Assembly: GCA_016182285.1 (NCBI GenBank)
Contig: JACOXQ010000070.1
Location: 1 to 14,763 of the forward strand
Reading direction: 5' to 3'
Source of the DNA: Candidatus Kaiserbacteria bacterium
GTDB taxonomy: Bacteria > Patescibacteriota > Minisyncoccia > Phycocordibacterales > Phycocordibacteraceae
Length of the DNA stretch: 14,763 nt
This document shows positions 1 through 7,800 of the stretch, piece by piece. The translations under genes were made by a program, and so were the position numbers. Position 1 is the first letter of the stretch. Each line of letters opens with the position of its first letter. Under the pieces are notes generated by a model. That model searched no databases and was not told the DNA's origin. It saw only the letters and a program-made list of their open reading frames with translations.

Positions 1-915
1 CTTCTCCACGAGACCGAACTTCTCTCCGAGGGCGATAAGTTCGCCTTCGCGGCTGATGCCCTCGTTATAAAGAAGGTCAAATTCGGTGGTCTTAAACGGC
101 GCGGCGACTTTATTTTTTACCACTTTTACTCTCACTCTGCCTCCGACCACTTCCTCTCCTTTTTTAATTGAGGCGATGCGGCGGATGTCTAAACGCACGG
201 AAGTGTAGAATTTAAGCGCCTTGCCGCCCGGAGTTGTTTCCGGATTGCCGAACATCACGCCTATCTGCATACGGATTTGATTTATAAAAACGACAATGGT
301 TTTACTACGAGCTACGATTGCAGTCAGCTTGCGAAGCGCCTGGCTCATAAGCCGCGCCTGCTTGCCGACATGCTGTTGTCCCATCTCGCCCTCTATCTCG
401 TCTTTAGGCGTGAGCGCCGCTACGGAGTCTATTACTATGATGTCTACATTCCCGCTTCTGACTAAAGATTCAACAATGTCTAGCGCCTGCTCTCCGGTGT
501 CCGGCTGGGAGATAAGAAGCTCCTGTAACTTCACTCCGATACGGCGCGCGTATTCGGGGTCAAGTGCGTGCTCGGCGTCCACGAACGCGGCTATGCCGCC
601 GGCTTTCTGCGCCTCTGCGACGACGTGGAGAGCGAGCGTTGTCTTACCGGAAGATTCAGGACCGAAAATTTCAATAATGCGCCCGCGAGGCAGACCGCCG
701 ACTCCGAGCGCCGCATCAAGCCCGATAGAGCCCGTCGGTACGACTGGAATCTTCTGCGGAGCGCCCGCGCCGAAGGTGGTGATGGCTTCATCGCCGAACT
801 TTGTCCGTATTTCTTTCAGCGCCTGGTCAATGGATCTCTGCCGTTCGCTCTTATCCGCGCTCGCGACGGTAACGGTCTTCAAGATTTTTTCTTTTTTTGG
901 TTTGCCGAAGGCCAT
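1..915 (-). CDS. recA: Recombinase RecA (C-terminus cut by window edge)
   Basis: RecA forms ATP-dependent filaments on single-stranded DNA, catalyses strand exchange in homologous recombination and stimulates LexA-type self-cleavage where that exists. Reading the minus strand from the ATG at 915 gives 305 uninterrupted codons to the window edge. Visible motifs are Walker A GPESSGKT (residues 85-92), the adjacent FVDAEHALDP (111-120), Walker B VDIIVIDSVAAL (157-168), the loop L1 region EGEMGQQHVG, and the L2 region FINQIRMQIGVMFGNPETTPGG (split here as 210-231). The usual C-terminal 40-50 residues lie outside the window. The N-terminus is lysine-rich (MAFGKPKKEK) and slightly longer than in E. 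coli. No Shine-Dalgarno sequence precedes the ATG (CTTATTTAAC). It lies downstream of ftsK and a small membrane protein on the same strand, separated from them by an inverted repeat. Family identity is certain. Confidence 0.98.
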   Translation of the reverse strand, partial: MAFGKPKKEKILKTVTVASADKSERQRSIDQALKEIRTKFGDEAITTFGAGAPQKIPVVPTGSIGLDAALGVGGLPRGRIIEIFGPESSGKTTLALHVVAEAQKAGGIAAFVDAEHALDPEYARRIGVKLQELLISQPDTGEQALDIVESLVRSGNVDIIVIDSVAALTPKDEIEGEMGQQHVGKQARLMSQALRKLTAIVARSKTIVVFINQIRMQIGVMFGNPETTPGGKALKFYTSVRLDIRRIASIKKGEEVVGGRVRVKVVKNKVAAPFKTTEFDLLYNEGISREGELIALGEKFGLVEK

Positions 916-930
916 GTTAAATAAGTTTGT

Positions 931-995
931 TAGGCGCTAGGCTTTAGGCGTTAGCATAACATTACTAGAGCCTAGTGCCTAAAGCCTAATCGCTA
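931..995. repeat. Imperfect inverted repeat between the small membrane-protein gene and recA
   Basis: Arm 931-954 (TAGGCGCTAGGCTTTAGGCG...) pairs with arm 972-995. The perfect core is 12 bp, TAGGCTTTAGGC at 938-949 against 977-988, with shorter matched blocks on both sides and a loop of about 17 bases. The minus-strand stop codon of the upstream gene (986-988) lies inside the right arm. No T-tract follows on the minus strand, so it does not look like a standard intrinsic terminator. The arms are also internally repetitive (GCxxTAGGC units). Similar CTAGG-type units recur at 8308-8326. Confidence 0.75.
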
Positions 996-1321
996 GTTAA
1001 TGGGACGAAGACGGAGCGGGTCGCAGTTACCGTTCTGCCGAAGCGGTCGGTAGCCGTGAGAGTAAGTATAGAGCCTCCGCGGGGGAATGTAAGCGTTGAC
1101 GAAAAGCCGTCTCTCTGGTCATGAAGAAGAAGACTGCCGTTCAGCAGTATTGTTGATGCACGTTCGGCTCTCCCTCTCACCGTAACCATTCCGTCCGGGA
1201 AGGCGGCATTATCTGTCGGTGAATCAATTGACAGCGTTGGTCCGGCCAGAAGAGGCCATGCTTCCATTAAGCCGTATCCGACGAAGGCGAACAGGACGGC
1301 GCCGATGAGATATTTGGTCAT
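986..1321 (-). CDS. Small membrane-anchored protein with one Ig-like beta-sandwich domain
   Basis: A 111-aa protein. Residues about 4-26 (YLIGAVLFAFVGYGLMEAW) form a signal-anchor or signal-peptide helix. Residues about 29-107 read as a single beta-sandwich of the bacterial Ig-like / glucodextranase domain-B type: LSIDSPTDNAAF, then VTVRGRAERASTILLNG, then LTLTATDRFGRTVTATR. This domain type usually sits in extracytoplasmic proteins and mediates binding or spacing; no catalytic residues are apparent. It starts 3 bases after the ftsK stop and is followed by recA, so it probably belongs to a ftsK-led transcript. No convincing Shine-Dalgarno is seen; a GGAAG lies about 14 bases upstream, which is rather far. 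Function is unknown. The domain assignment is by eye and moderately sure. Confidence 0.8.
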   Translation of the reverse strand: MTKYLIGAVLFAFVGYGLMEAWPLLAGPTLSIDSPTDNAAFPDGMVTVRGRAERASTILLNGSLLLHDQRDGFSSTLTFPRGGSILTLTATDRFGRTVTATRSVFVPLTSD

Positions 1322-1324
1322 CCG

Positions 1325-3538
1325 CTAGAACATTTCTTCCACAGCTTCGCTCGCGCCCGTTGCACCCGTACCGCGTGGGCCATGCCTGTCGGCAGACAGG
1401 ACCTCGCGAGGCTTGCTGCCGTCGGCGGGGCCGATGATGCCGCGGTCCTCAAGCACGTCCATTAGCCGCGCGGCGCGCGAATAGCCTATCTTCAACTTGC
1501 GCTGGAGATACGAGGTTGAGGCGCGGCCGGCCTCCTCCACCGCGCGCCGCGCGTCTTCGTAAAGGTCGTCGTCAATATCGTCATCGCCAAACATATTATT
1601 TGAAAATATGTCTTGAGCGTCGCCTCCCGCCCTTTCTTCTGAAAGAGCGGGACCGAAATCAATGCTTGATAAGTCGCCTGCATTGTGGCTCTTGATGTAA
1701 CCGACGACCTTCCTGACTTCATTTTCGCTGATGAATGCCGTCTGGATGCGCACCGGCTTTTGCATGTCGCTTGAGAGATAGAGCATATCGCCGGCGCCAA
1801 GCAGTGTCTCCGCGCCGGAGCCGTCTAATATCGTACGCGAGTCTATTTGTGAAGCGACCTGAAGCGCCATGCGCGTCGGTACGTTCGCCTTAATAAGGCC
1901 GGTAATGACGTTCACCGACGGGCGCTGCGTGGAGAGGATGAGGTGGATGCCGGTCGCCCGCGACATCTGCGCGAGACGGACAATAGAGGCCTCCAGCTCG
2001 CGAGGGAAGCTGTGCATGATATCTGCGAGTTCATCTATGACGATGATGATATAAGGCAGCGCTTCGGGCATTTCTTCCGAACGCTTCGCCTTCGCAGGTT
2101 CAAAGACGGTCGTGTGGTATGAGTCAATATCGCGCACGTGCTCGGCTTCAAGGATATTATATCGGCGCTCCATTTCCTTGGCGGCCCACTTGAGTGAGAA
2201 TATGGCTTTTTTTGCGTCGGTAATGACCGGAGTGAGCAAATGCGGAATGCCGTTGTAGGCAGTGAGCTCTACGCGCTTCGGGTCAATCATGATGAAGCGC
2301 AGCTGGTTCGGTCCGTTCCGGTAGAGCAGAGAGGTGATGAGCGCGTGAATAGCGACCGACTTGCCCGAGCCGGTGGCGCCGGCGACGAGCGCGTGCGGCA
2401 TTCTCGCAATGTTGACGTAGTGCGGCGTACCCGCGATGTCGCGGCCGAGCGCCGCGAGGAGCTGCTTCTGACTCCCGGACCATTCAGGGGCGGAGAGCAG
2501 GCCGCCGAGCCCGACCATCGCCTTCACCGTGTTGGGCACTTCGATGCCGACGAGTGATTTCCCCGGTATAGGCGCTTCAATGCGCACCGGATGCGCGGCG
2601 AGAGCGAGTTCCAGATTGTTTGCGAGCGAGACGATTTTTGAAAGGCGCACGCCTTCGGCCGGCTTCACTGCGTAGCGAGTTACGGTCGGGCCTACCGACA
2701 CTTCGTCCATTTCCAGATGAATCCCGAAGTTCTGGAAGGTTCGCTTGATGATATTCGCATTCGCCTTGATATCGCCAACGCCGGGGCGTCCTCTGTCCGC
2801 ACCGAGAATTGAAAGCGGAGGAGCTTCGTACTGCGCATCAAAGTTCGCTATGCCCGGTTGGTTTCCGCCAGAGCCGGATCCGCCTCTGGCGGAAAAAACG
2901 GTCACCACCGGATCGCTCCCCTGCATTTCGGGTTCATAACTCTCGTCCGCAAGTTCCGGCGCCTCGATAACATCGGTGAAATCGTCTGACAATTCTTCTT
3001 CGCTATTTTTTCGCGAACGGACGCGTTCCCAAACGGAAGACACGTTCTCGCTCAGAAGCGCCCACAACATTTCCAAATCGCTTATGACGGCGATACCGAC
3101 TGCGACAATCGCGACGAGCAGCACCAGCGCTCCCCAGAAGCCGAAAAATGCGGAGAGCGCGCCGCCGAGGAATGTCCCCGTTGTTCCGCCGAAGTCAGCG
3201 CCGGGGAAGAGGCCGGCGAACGCGAGTACGGACGCCAGTATGAGCAGAATGCCGGATGCCGCGAGCGGTTCCAGCATATGACGGCGGAAACCGGCATACA
3301 AAGCGGCGTGAATAAGCGCGAATGGCAGAAGGAAAGCTCCTATGCCGACGATAGCGTAGCTGGTGGTGAATATAGTCTTTCCGACCGGACCTGCCGCACC
3401 GAAGATGGAGAGCAAGAGCAAAACTCCCGTAGCGAAAAGGACTATGGCGGTGGCGTAACGGATAAGCGTGTTATATTCCTTCGCGTCTTCATCGCGTACA
3501 CGTCCGCGCCGTGTACCGGTATCATTTCGGCGACTCAT
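1325..3538 (-). CDS. ftsK: DNA translocase FtsK/SpoIIIE family
   Basis: A 737-aa septal DNA pump that would clear and segregate chromosome ends at division. Four transmembrane helices occupy about 28-49, 55-84, 88-114 and 121-153. A low-complexity acidic and glycine-rich linker follows (about 160-235). The alpha/beta motor carries Walker A GATGSGKS (387-394), the FIMIDPKRVELTAYNG segment (415-430), Walker B YIIIVIDELADIM (496-508) and LILSTQRPSVNVITG (533-547). The C-terminal winged-helix gamma domain is about residues 660-715 (TSYLQRKLKIGYSRAARLMDVLEDRGIIG), the part that reads chromosome polarity sequences. The length matches SpoIIIE-like proteins, not the long FtsK of E. coli. Two palindromic DNA repeats fall inside the gene, one in the glycine linker and one just after the gamma domain. 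The start is the ATG at 3538, preceded by an extended -10 and no Shine-Dalgarno. Confidence 0.97.
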   Translation of the reverse strand: MSRRNDTGTRRGRVRDEDAKEYNTLIRYATAIVLFATGVLLLLSIFGAAGPVGKTIFTTSYAIVGIGAFLLPFALIHAALYAGFRRHMLEPLAASGILLILASVLAFAGLFPGADFGGTTGTFLGGALSAFFGFWGALVLLVAIVAVGIAVISDLEMLWALLSENVSSVWERVRSRKNSEEELSDDFTDVIEAPELADESYEPEMQGSDPVVTVFSARGGSGSGGNQPGIANFDAQYEAPPLSILGADRGRPGVGDIKANANIIKRTFQNFGIHLEMDEVSVGPTVTRYAVKPAEGVRLSKIVSLANNLELALAAHPVRIEAPIPGKSLVGIEVPNTVKAMVGLGGLLSAPEWSGSQKQLLAALGRDIAGTPHYVNIARMPHALVAGATGSGKSVAIHALITSLLYRNGPNQLRFIMIDPKRVELTAYNGIPHLLTPVITDAKKAIFSLKWAAKEMERRYNILEAEHVRDIDSYHTTVFEPAKAKRSEEMPEALPYIIIVIDELADIMHSFPRELEASIVRLAQMSRATGIHLILSTQRPSVNVITGLIKANVPTRMALQVASQIDSRTILDGSGAETLLGAGDMLYLSSDMQKPVRIQTAFISENEVRKVVGYIKSHNAGDLSSIDFGPALSEERAGGDAQDIFSNNMFGDDDIDDDLYEDARRAVEEAGRASTSYLQRKLKIGYSRAARLMDVLEDRGIIGPADGSKPREVLSADRHGPRGTGATGASEAVEEMF
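1385..1400. repeat. Short perfect palindrome inside the 3' end of ftsK
   Basis: CCTGTC-GGCA-GACAGG is a perfect 6-bp stem with a 4-base loop. It codes for part of LSADRHG, after the conserved gamma domain has ended, in the variable C-terminal tail. Its form resembles the short CCTG...CAGG palindromes I associate with Parcubacteria genomes, but a genome-wide count is needed to call it a repeat family. Confidence 0.55.
2862..2895. repeat. Perfect 12-bp inverted repeat in the ftsK linker
   Basis: Arms TTTCCGCCAGAG (2862-2873) and CTCTGGCGGAAA (2884-2895) match perfectly around a 10-base GC-rich spacer. The element encodes FtsK residues about 214-226 (FSARGGSGSGGN), the flexible linker between membrane and motor regions. 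That position would tolerate an inserted repeat. Confidence 0.75.
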
Positions 3539-3547
3539 AATAAATAC

Positions 3548-3556
3548 ATTGTACCA
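3548..3556 (-). promoter_or_regulatory. Extended -10 promoter element for ftsK
   Basis: On the minus strand TGGTACAAT (TG-n-TACAAT) ends 9 bases before the ftsK ATG. No good -35 occurs at 16-18 bases, as expected for an extended -10 promoter. Initiation 6-7 bases downstream would give a leader of only 2-3 bases, which fits the missing Shine-Dalgarno. Confidence 0.5.
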
Positions 3557-3597
3557 TCGCTTCGGTTCTTCAATAGCGTTTGTTGAGAATAAGGAAC

Positions 3598-3637
3598 TTG
3601 CATTCGGTTGTATAGGACATATACTTCCGATATATCG
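3598..3637 (+). promoter_or_regulatory. Candidate promoter and palindromic operator for the 3639 gene
   Basis: TTGCAT (3598-3603) and TATACT (3620-3625) are separated by 16 bases. A perfect 10-bp palindrome CGATATATCG (3628-3637) fills the space between the -10 and the ATG at 3639. A protein bound there would block initiation, so autoregulation by the winged-helix product is possible, but this is inference. The -35 match is weak (3 of 6). Confidence 0.4.
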
Positions 3638-3638
3638 T

Positions 3639-4400
3639 ATGCAAAAAGGACAAAATATAGGACACGATGTGGAAGTTAGACAGACCCAAATTAAAGGCGG
3701 GGAACACTATTTGGGAGATTTTGTCTTAGAGAAAAGCCTATTTAACAATGTATTTGAAAAAGACATACGAAGGGTTTTCATATATAAAAAAGCCGAACGG
3801 CTCGCCAAAGCGATTAGTCTCATCGCCCCGGCTTTCGCCGATTCAATGTCTTTGAAAAATCGTATTGACGCCATAACAATAGGTCTTGTTGACGCGGCCA
3901 TAGTGCCGTCCGGCGCCGCTCGCTTGACGCTGTCGCGCGAACTTCTCGCTCTCTCAAGCGTACTCTCCATAGCATGCGCCGGCGGTCTGTTATCGGCTAT
4001 GAATGCAGAAATAATCGCTCGTGAGGCACATATTCTGCTTCAGGAAATCGCCGCCTACGAAGAGCCGAGACTTTTTCTGGACGATGCCCCGACGCTCTCA
4101 AAAATCGCGAAGCTGCAAAATTCAAACCAAAAAGAGCAAGAACCAAGAGCCCGCAAGATTGGCGGAACAGCCAGTAAAGGACATATCGGACATATTAAAG
4201 ACACAAAGAGTATAAAGGACAGGAGAGAAGCCGTATTGTCCGTTATAAAAAATAAAGGTAAGGCGAGCATAAAGGACATTTCTACCGTTATACGAGGAGT
4301 TTCCGAAAAAACTATACAGAGGGAGCTTCTCGCTCTTATCTCAATTGGCGCGGTCATCAAGCACGGGGAACGCCGTTGGAGCACCTATTCACTTGCATAA
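3639..4400 (+). CDS. Helical protein with C-terminal winged-helix DNA-binding domain
   Basis: A 253-aa protein from the ATG at 3639. The open frame extends upstream to 3468, but that would overlap the start of ftsK, so the ATG beside the promoter-like sequence is preferred. Residues about 28-140 are strongly helical (IYKKAERLAKAISLI, then LKNRIDAITIGLVDAAI) and resemble the helical-bundle style of 23S rRNA intervening-sequence proteins, a remote similarity only. Residues 160-195 are a charged, lysine-rich linker. Residues 195-253 form a DeoR-like winged helix (RREAVLSVIKNKG, then VSEKTIQRELLALISIGAVI, then GERRWSTYSLA). The gene is divergent from ftsK. A DNA-binding regulator is likely; its targets are unknown. 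GGACA occurs at least seven times between about 3614 and 4280, partly within the linker codons. Confidence 0.85.
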   Translation: MQKGQNIGHDVEVRQTQIKGGEHYLGDFVLEKSLFNNVFEKDIRRVFIYKKAERLAKAISLIAPAFADSMSLKNRIDAITIGLVDAAIVPSGAARLTLSRELLALSSVLSIACAGGLLSAMNAEIIAREAHILLQEIAAYEEPRLFLDDAPTLSKIAKLQNSNQKEQEPRARKIGGTASKGHIGHIKDTKSIKDRREAVLSVIKNKGKASIKDISTVIRGVSEKTIQRELLALISIGAVIKHGERRWSTYSLA

Positions 4401-4401
4401 T

Positions 4402-4416
4402 AGAAGCCTTGCTTCT
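4402..4416 (+). terminator. Weak terminator-like hairpin after the winged-helix gene
   Basis: AGAAGC-CTT-GCTTCT is a perfect 6-bp stem with a 3-base loop beginning 2 bases after the stop codon. Only a broken T-run (ACTTTTG) follows, so termination would be weak. Confidence 0.35.
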
Positions 4417-4424
4417 TGAAACTT

Positions 4425-4453
4425 TTGACTCATTTATCCGTCTCTGTTAATAT
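4425..4453 (+). promoter_or_regulatory. Near-consensus sigma70-type promoter
   Basis: TTGACT (4425-4430, 5 of 6 to TTGACA) and TAATAT (4448-4453, 4 of 6 to TATAAT) are spaced exactly 17 bases apart. This is the best promoter in the window. Transcription would begin near 4460, more than 350 bases before the S-layer-like gene, with no other credible gene between. Confidence 0.7.
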
Positions 4454-4816
4454 GGCCGGTGTGGTAGCCCTTGGGACAGTGGCGTAGAAAGAGCCGATTC
4501 GCCAGCCGGCGAAGGCATGTTTCGCGCTGTTTTCTCTTGCAGTTATCCACATGCCTGTATCTAGGTACACACGTTATGGCTATATACTTGGCATCAGTCC
4601 TTACGGGGACTAATTCGTTTACGTTTACCGTGAACGAAATCGGACCCGATAGGGCGTACTTTGATAAACAATAGTTCAACCCTTGCCAACTAACCCATGG
4701 CTCACTGGTCGATGCCGTGCGCTGTGGGGTAGTGTGAAAATGAAAGTGCCTGTGCTCTCACAACGTGCTCACTCAACTTGATTATTACGTGCTCTTAAAA
4801 TTCATTAACAATTGTT
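4454..4816 (+). promoter_or_regulatory. Long structured leader of the S-layer-like gene, or a separate structured RNA
   Basis: A 363-base stretch without a convincing protein gene, downstream of the strong promoter. Several inverted repeats are visible. TTCGCC/GGCGAA is a 6-bp stem with a 4-base loop near 4498-4513. AGGCATGT (4513-4520) pairs with ACATGCCT (4549-4556), 8 bp perfect. AGTCC/GGACT flanks a 6-base loop near 4596-4611. TTCGTTTACG (4614-4623) pairs with CGTGAACGAA (4629-4638), 10 bp with one G-U and a 5-base loop. TGTGA/TCACA lies at about 4733-4762. I could not match it to tmRNA, SRP RNA, 6S RNA or RNase P. No terminator lies before 4817, so a long 5' leader controlling the abundant surface protein is the simplest reading; an independent RNA remains possible. 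Confidence 0.45.
4543..4551 (+). promoter_or_regulatory. Perfect consensus DnaA box (TTATCCACA) in the S-layer leader
   Basis: An exact 9-base match to the DnaA consensus. It overlaps the right arm of an 8-bp inverted repeat (4549-4556). A second exact copy in the same orientation lies before the next surface gene (8395). Binding is not shown by sequence alone. Confidence 0.35.
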
Positions 4817-4817
4817 A
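4806..4817. repeat. Perfect 12-bp palindrome abutting the S-layer start codon
   Basis: TAACAATTGTTA is its own reverse complement and includes the A of the ATG at 4817. There is no Shine-Dalgarno here. It could be an operator or a weak start-proximal hairpin, or simply A/T-rich chance. Confidence 0.35.
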
Positions 4818-7800
4818 TGACAACAGTAACTACAAAAGCGATGGCAAAAGTCGCAGCTGTGGCGACCGGACTCGCGATGGCGACGTCAATGCTTGCGCTC
4901 GCGCCTATCGCGCACGCGCAGACATTGACCGACGCGCAGGTCAACGCCATCATCTCGCTTCTTCAGTCGTTCGGCGCTGATGCGACGACAGTCGCTAATG
5001 TTCAGGCATCGCTCACCGGCGGTACTCCCGTATCAACGGGCGGCACAACAACCGGCGCCTGCTCAGTCGGCACAGCCAATCTCACGATTGGTTCTTCCGG
5101 CGCGGCAGTAACCTGTCTCCAGCAGACGCTTATAGCCGGCGGCTATTCCATCCCTGCGGGCGCGACGGGCTACTTCGGTGCCCAGACGCGTTCGGCGGTA
5201 GCGGCGTGGCAAGCGGCTAAGGGCATTACGCCTGCGGTCGGCTACTTCGGCTCCATCTCGCGCGCGGCATTTGTCGGTACGTCCACAGGTGGCGGCACAA
5301 CTCCGACCACTCCAGGAACGACCCCGATAACAGGCAACGGCCTTAAGGTCTCGCTCGCAGCCGACTCTCCGAACAATGTCGCTCTGGTACAGGGCCAGGC
5401 CATCGGTTCTATCGCGAAGTTTACCTTCGCGAACCCGACGGCTACCGAAATCAAGGTGACGAATCTCGCTTTCAAGCGCATAGGCGTCAGCAATGATGCG
5501 ACGATCGCGAACGTCTATCTCCACAATGGGGCAACCCGCCTCACTGATTCGGCAGGCGTCTCTAACACCGCGTTCAACTTCAACGACTCGACGGGCCTCT
5601 TCACGGTGCCGGCAGGACAGACCTATACGGTCACGGTTCTCGCAGACATCGCGGCGTCCACGTCGGGCCAGCAAGTGGGCGCACAACTCACCTCGGTCAC
5701 GTCAACAGGTACGCTTGACTCGTCTGTGGCGCTCCCGATCAGCGGGTACACGCAGACAGTCTCGGCGGCTACGCTCGCGACGGTTGACTTCAACACGTCA
5801 ACGACTCCGGCAGAGAACACCGCTTTGACTCCGGGGAACGACATCACGGTCTGGCAGAACACCGTTACTATCGGTACGCGCGCCGTGACGCTTAAGTCCT
5901 TCCAGCTCCAGAACATCGGTTCTATCGCGAATACGGATGTTACAAACCTCCGTCTCTATGTGGACGGCGTTCAGACTGGAACGGCGGCTTCACTCGGTAG
6001 CAACAACATAGTAGCGTGGGATCTCTCCGCAAATCCGCTTCGTCTTGAGACGGGCGGCCGCGTGGTCAAGGTCGTCGGCGATGTCGTCGGCGGCTCGAGC
6101 CTCACCTTCAAGTTCTCGCTCCGCCGCGGCTCTGACGCGCAGATGGTAGACACCGACCTTAACCAGCCGGTACTCGCCACTGCGGCAAGCTCGGCCTTCT
6201 CTGCTCGCCAAGGGGGCGTACAGACGATCGCTTCGGGCACTGTCTCGGTTACTAAGGCGAACACCTCGCCATCTTCCAACGTGTCGCTCAACGCTTCCAA
6301 CGTGAAGTGGGCGACCTTTGAGATGCGCGCGGCCGGCGAGGATGTCAAGGTTGACAACCTCAATGTACAGGCGGACACGACTGCCGATCACGGCTTGGAC
6401 AACGGCAAAGTGTTCCTCAACGGCGTGCAGGTAGGTTCCACGAAAGACCTCACCGACAATGCTGATGTGAACTTCACCTTCGGTTCGTCCTTCATCCTGA
6501 AGGCGGGCGCAGTGGCGATTGTTGACATCTATGCAGATGCCAAGACAACCACGGGCGCTTCCTTCGCGAACGGCGACACAGCGCAGATCACTCTCAGTAC
6601 CGGCGTAGACAATGGTACGGGGGTCGTCTCACTCTCCAACCCGGACGTTCCGGGCTCGGATGTGTTGGGTAATTCCATCACAATCTCGTCCTCAACGATC
6701 ACCTTGACGAAGTCTTCGGGCTACGGCAACCAGACGATGCTTGCGGGCGCACAGAGCGCACGCATGGGCTCCTTCACGCTCTCAACCGGCTCTACGGAAG
6801 GCGTGAATGTGAACACCATCACCGTAACGCTCTCTACTGCTGAAGCCGCGACTGTTACCGACCTCACGCTCTTTGAAGAGAGCTCGAGCGGCGTAAAGGG
6901 CGCGCAAATCGGCACGGCGAAGCCAACCGCGTCCGACAGCAACGGATTCTCGGTGAACTTCACCATCCCGGCTTCCGGGACGAAGGTCATCGGCGTCTAT
7001 GCCAACATCAAGTCCGGCAGCAACATCGGTCCGTGGGCGGCGAATATAGACGGTTCGGGCACCGGCGCGACAACCGGCAGCTCGGTTACCTTCGGCAGTT
7101 CGTCAGCTTCTACAGCCACGCTTCAGACGATTACGCTCGGCACGGCTGACCTCACCACCGCAGTCGGCGTTTCGCCAGACAACGCGAACGTCATCGCGGG
7201 CGCAAGCTTGGTGAAAGTCGGCTCGTTCCGATTCACCTCGCCGCAGTCCTCCGCCTTCACGGTGGACAAGATTGCAGTGAAGGTTCCGGCGAATGCCGCG
7301 ACATCCATCACCTCGGTTACCCTTCGGTATCCGAACGCGAGCGGCGTCTCGACAGACTCGGAAGCGGTTCTCGCGCTCTCTTCGGGAGCGGTGCAGACGC
7401 ATGCAACGGCGACCTTCACCGGTCTCTCGTTCTACATCCCGGCGAACACCTCTAAGAATCTTGATGTCTACGTCAGCCTCGCCACAGTCGCATCCGGAGC
7501 CACCTCCGGTACGGCGATTACGGCAGTGCTTGACGCAGACGAGGGCTACCGCGAAACGGATTCTTCAGGTACGGCCGGTACCACGCTCGCGCTCGCTGAC
7601 CTTGATTCGTCGGCGACCAGCGGCAAGGGTACGATGTATGTGAGGAAGTCTATCCCGACACTCTCATCCGTCGCGCTTGACTCAACCTCGCTCGTCGCCG
7701 GAACCGACCAGGTTCTCGGACGAGTGAAAGTTACGGCCGACGCGGCGGGCGACATTGACTGGGGCTCCATTGTCTTCACGGTCAACAAGACTTCGGCGGT

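Noticed and set aside
296..940. A 214-aa plus-strand open frame and others over recA
   Set aside because: They are antisense shadows of recA, whose motifs are unmistakable on the minus strand.
3468..3638. N-terminal extension of the winged-helix protein from 3468
   Set aside because: It would overlap the first codons of the divergent ftsK and its promoter. The extra residues look like antisense ftsK, and the ATG at 3639 follows a promoter-like sequence.
4434..4679. Open frames in the gap before the coat gene (81 aa minus strand, 67 aa plus strand, and a 32-aa ATG frame at 4576-4674)
   Set aside because: Compositions look random (many R and C), they have no start signals, and they overlap strong RNA-type hairpins. 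The 32-aa frame gives a smoother peptide but has no Shine-Dalgarno and matches nothing I recognise.
4454..4816. tmRNA, SRP RNA, 6S RNA or RNase P RNA in the structured gap
   Set aside because: I could not find a tRNA-like acceptor with a T-loop and CCA, the SRP GGAAG-type loop, or the RNase P conserved segments.
5063..5686. A 207-aa minus-strand open frame and several others inside the coat gene
   Set aside because: Arg/Cys/Asp-rich antisense shadows produced by the codon bias of a GC-rich, Thr/Ala/Ser-rich gene.
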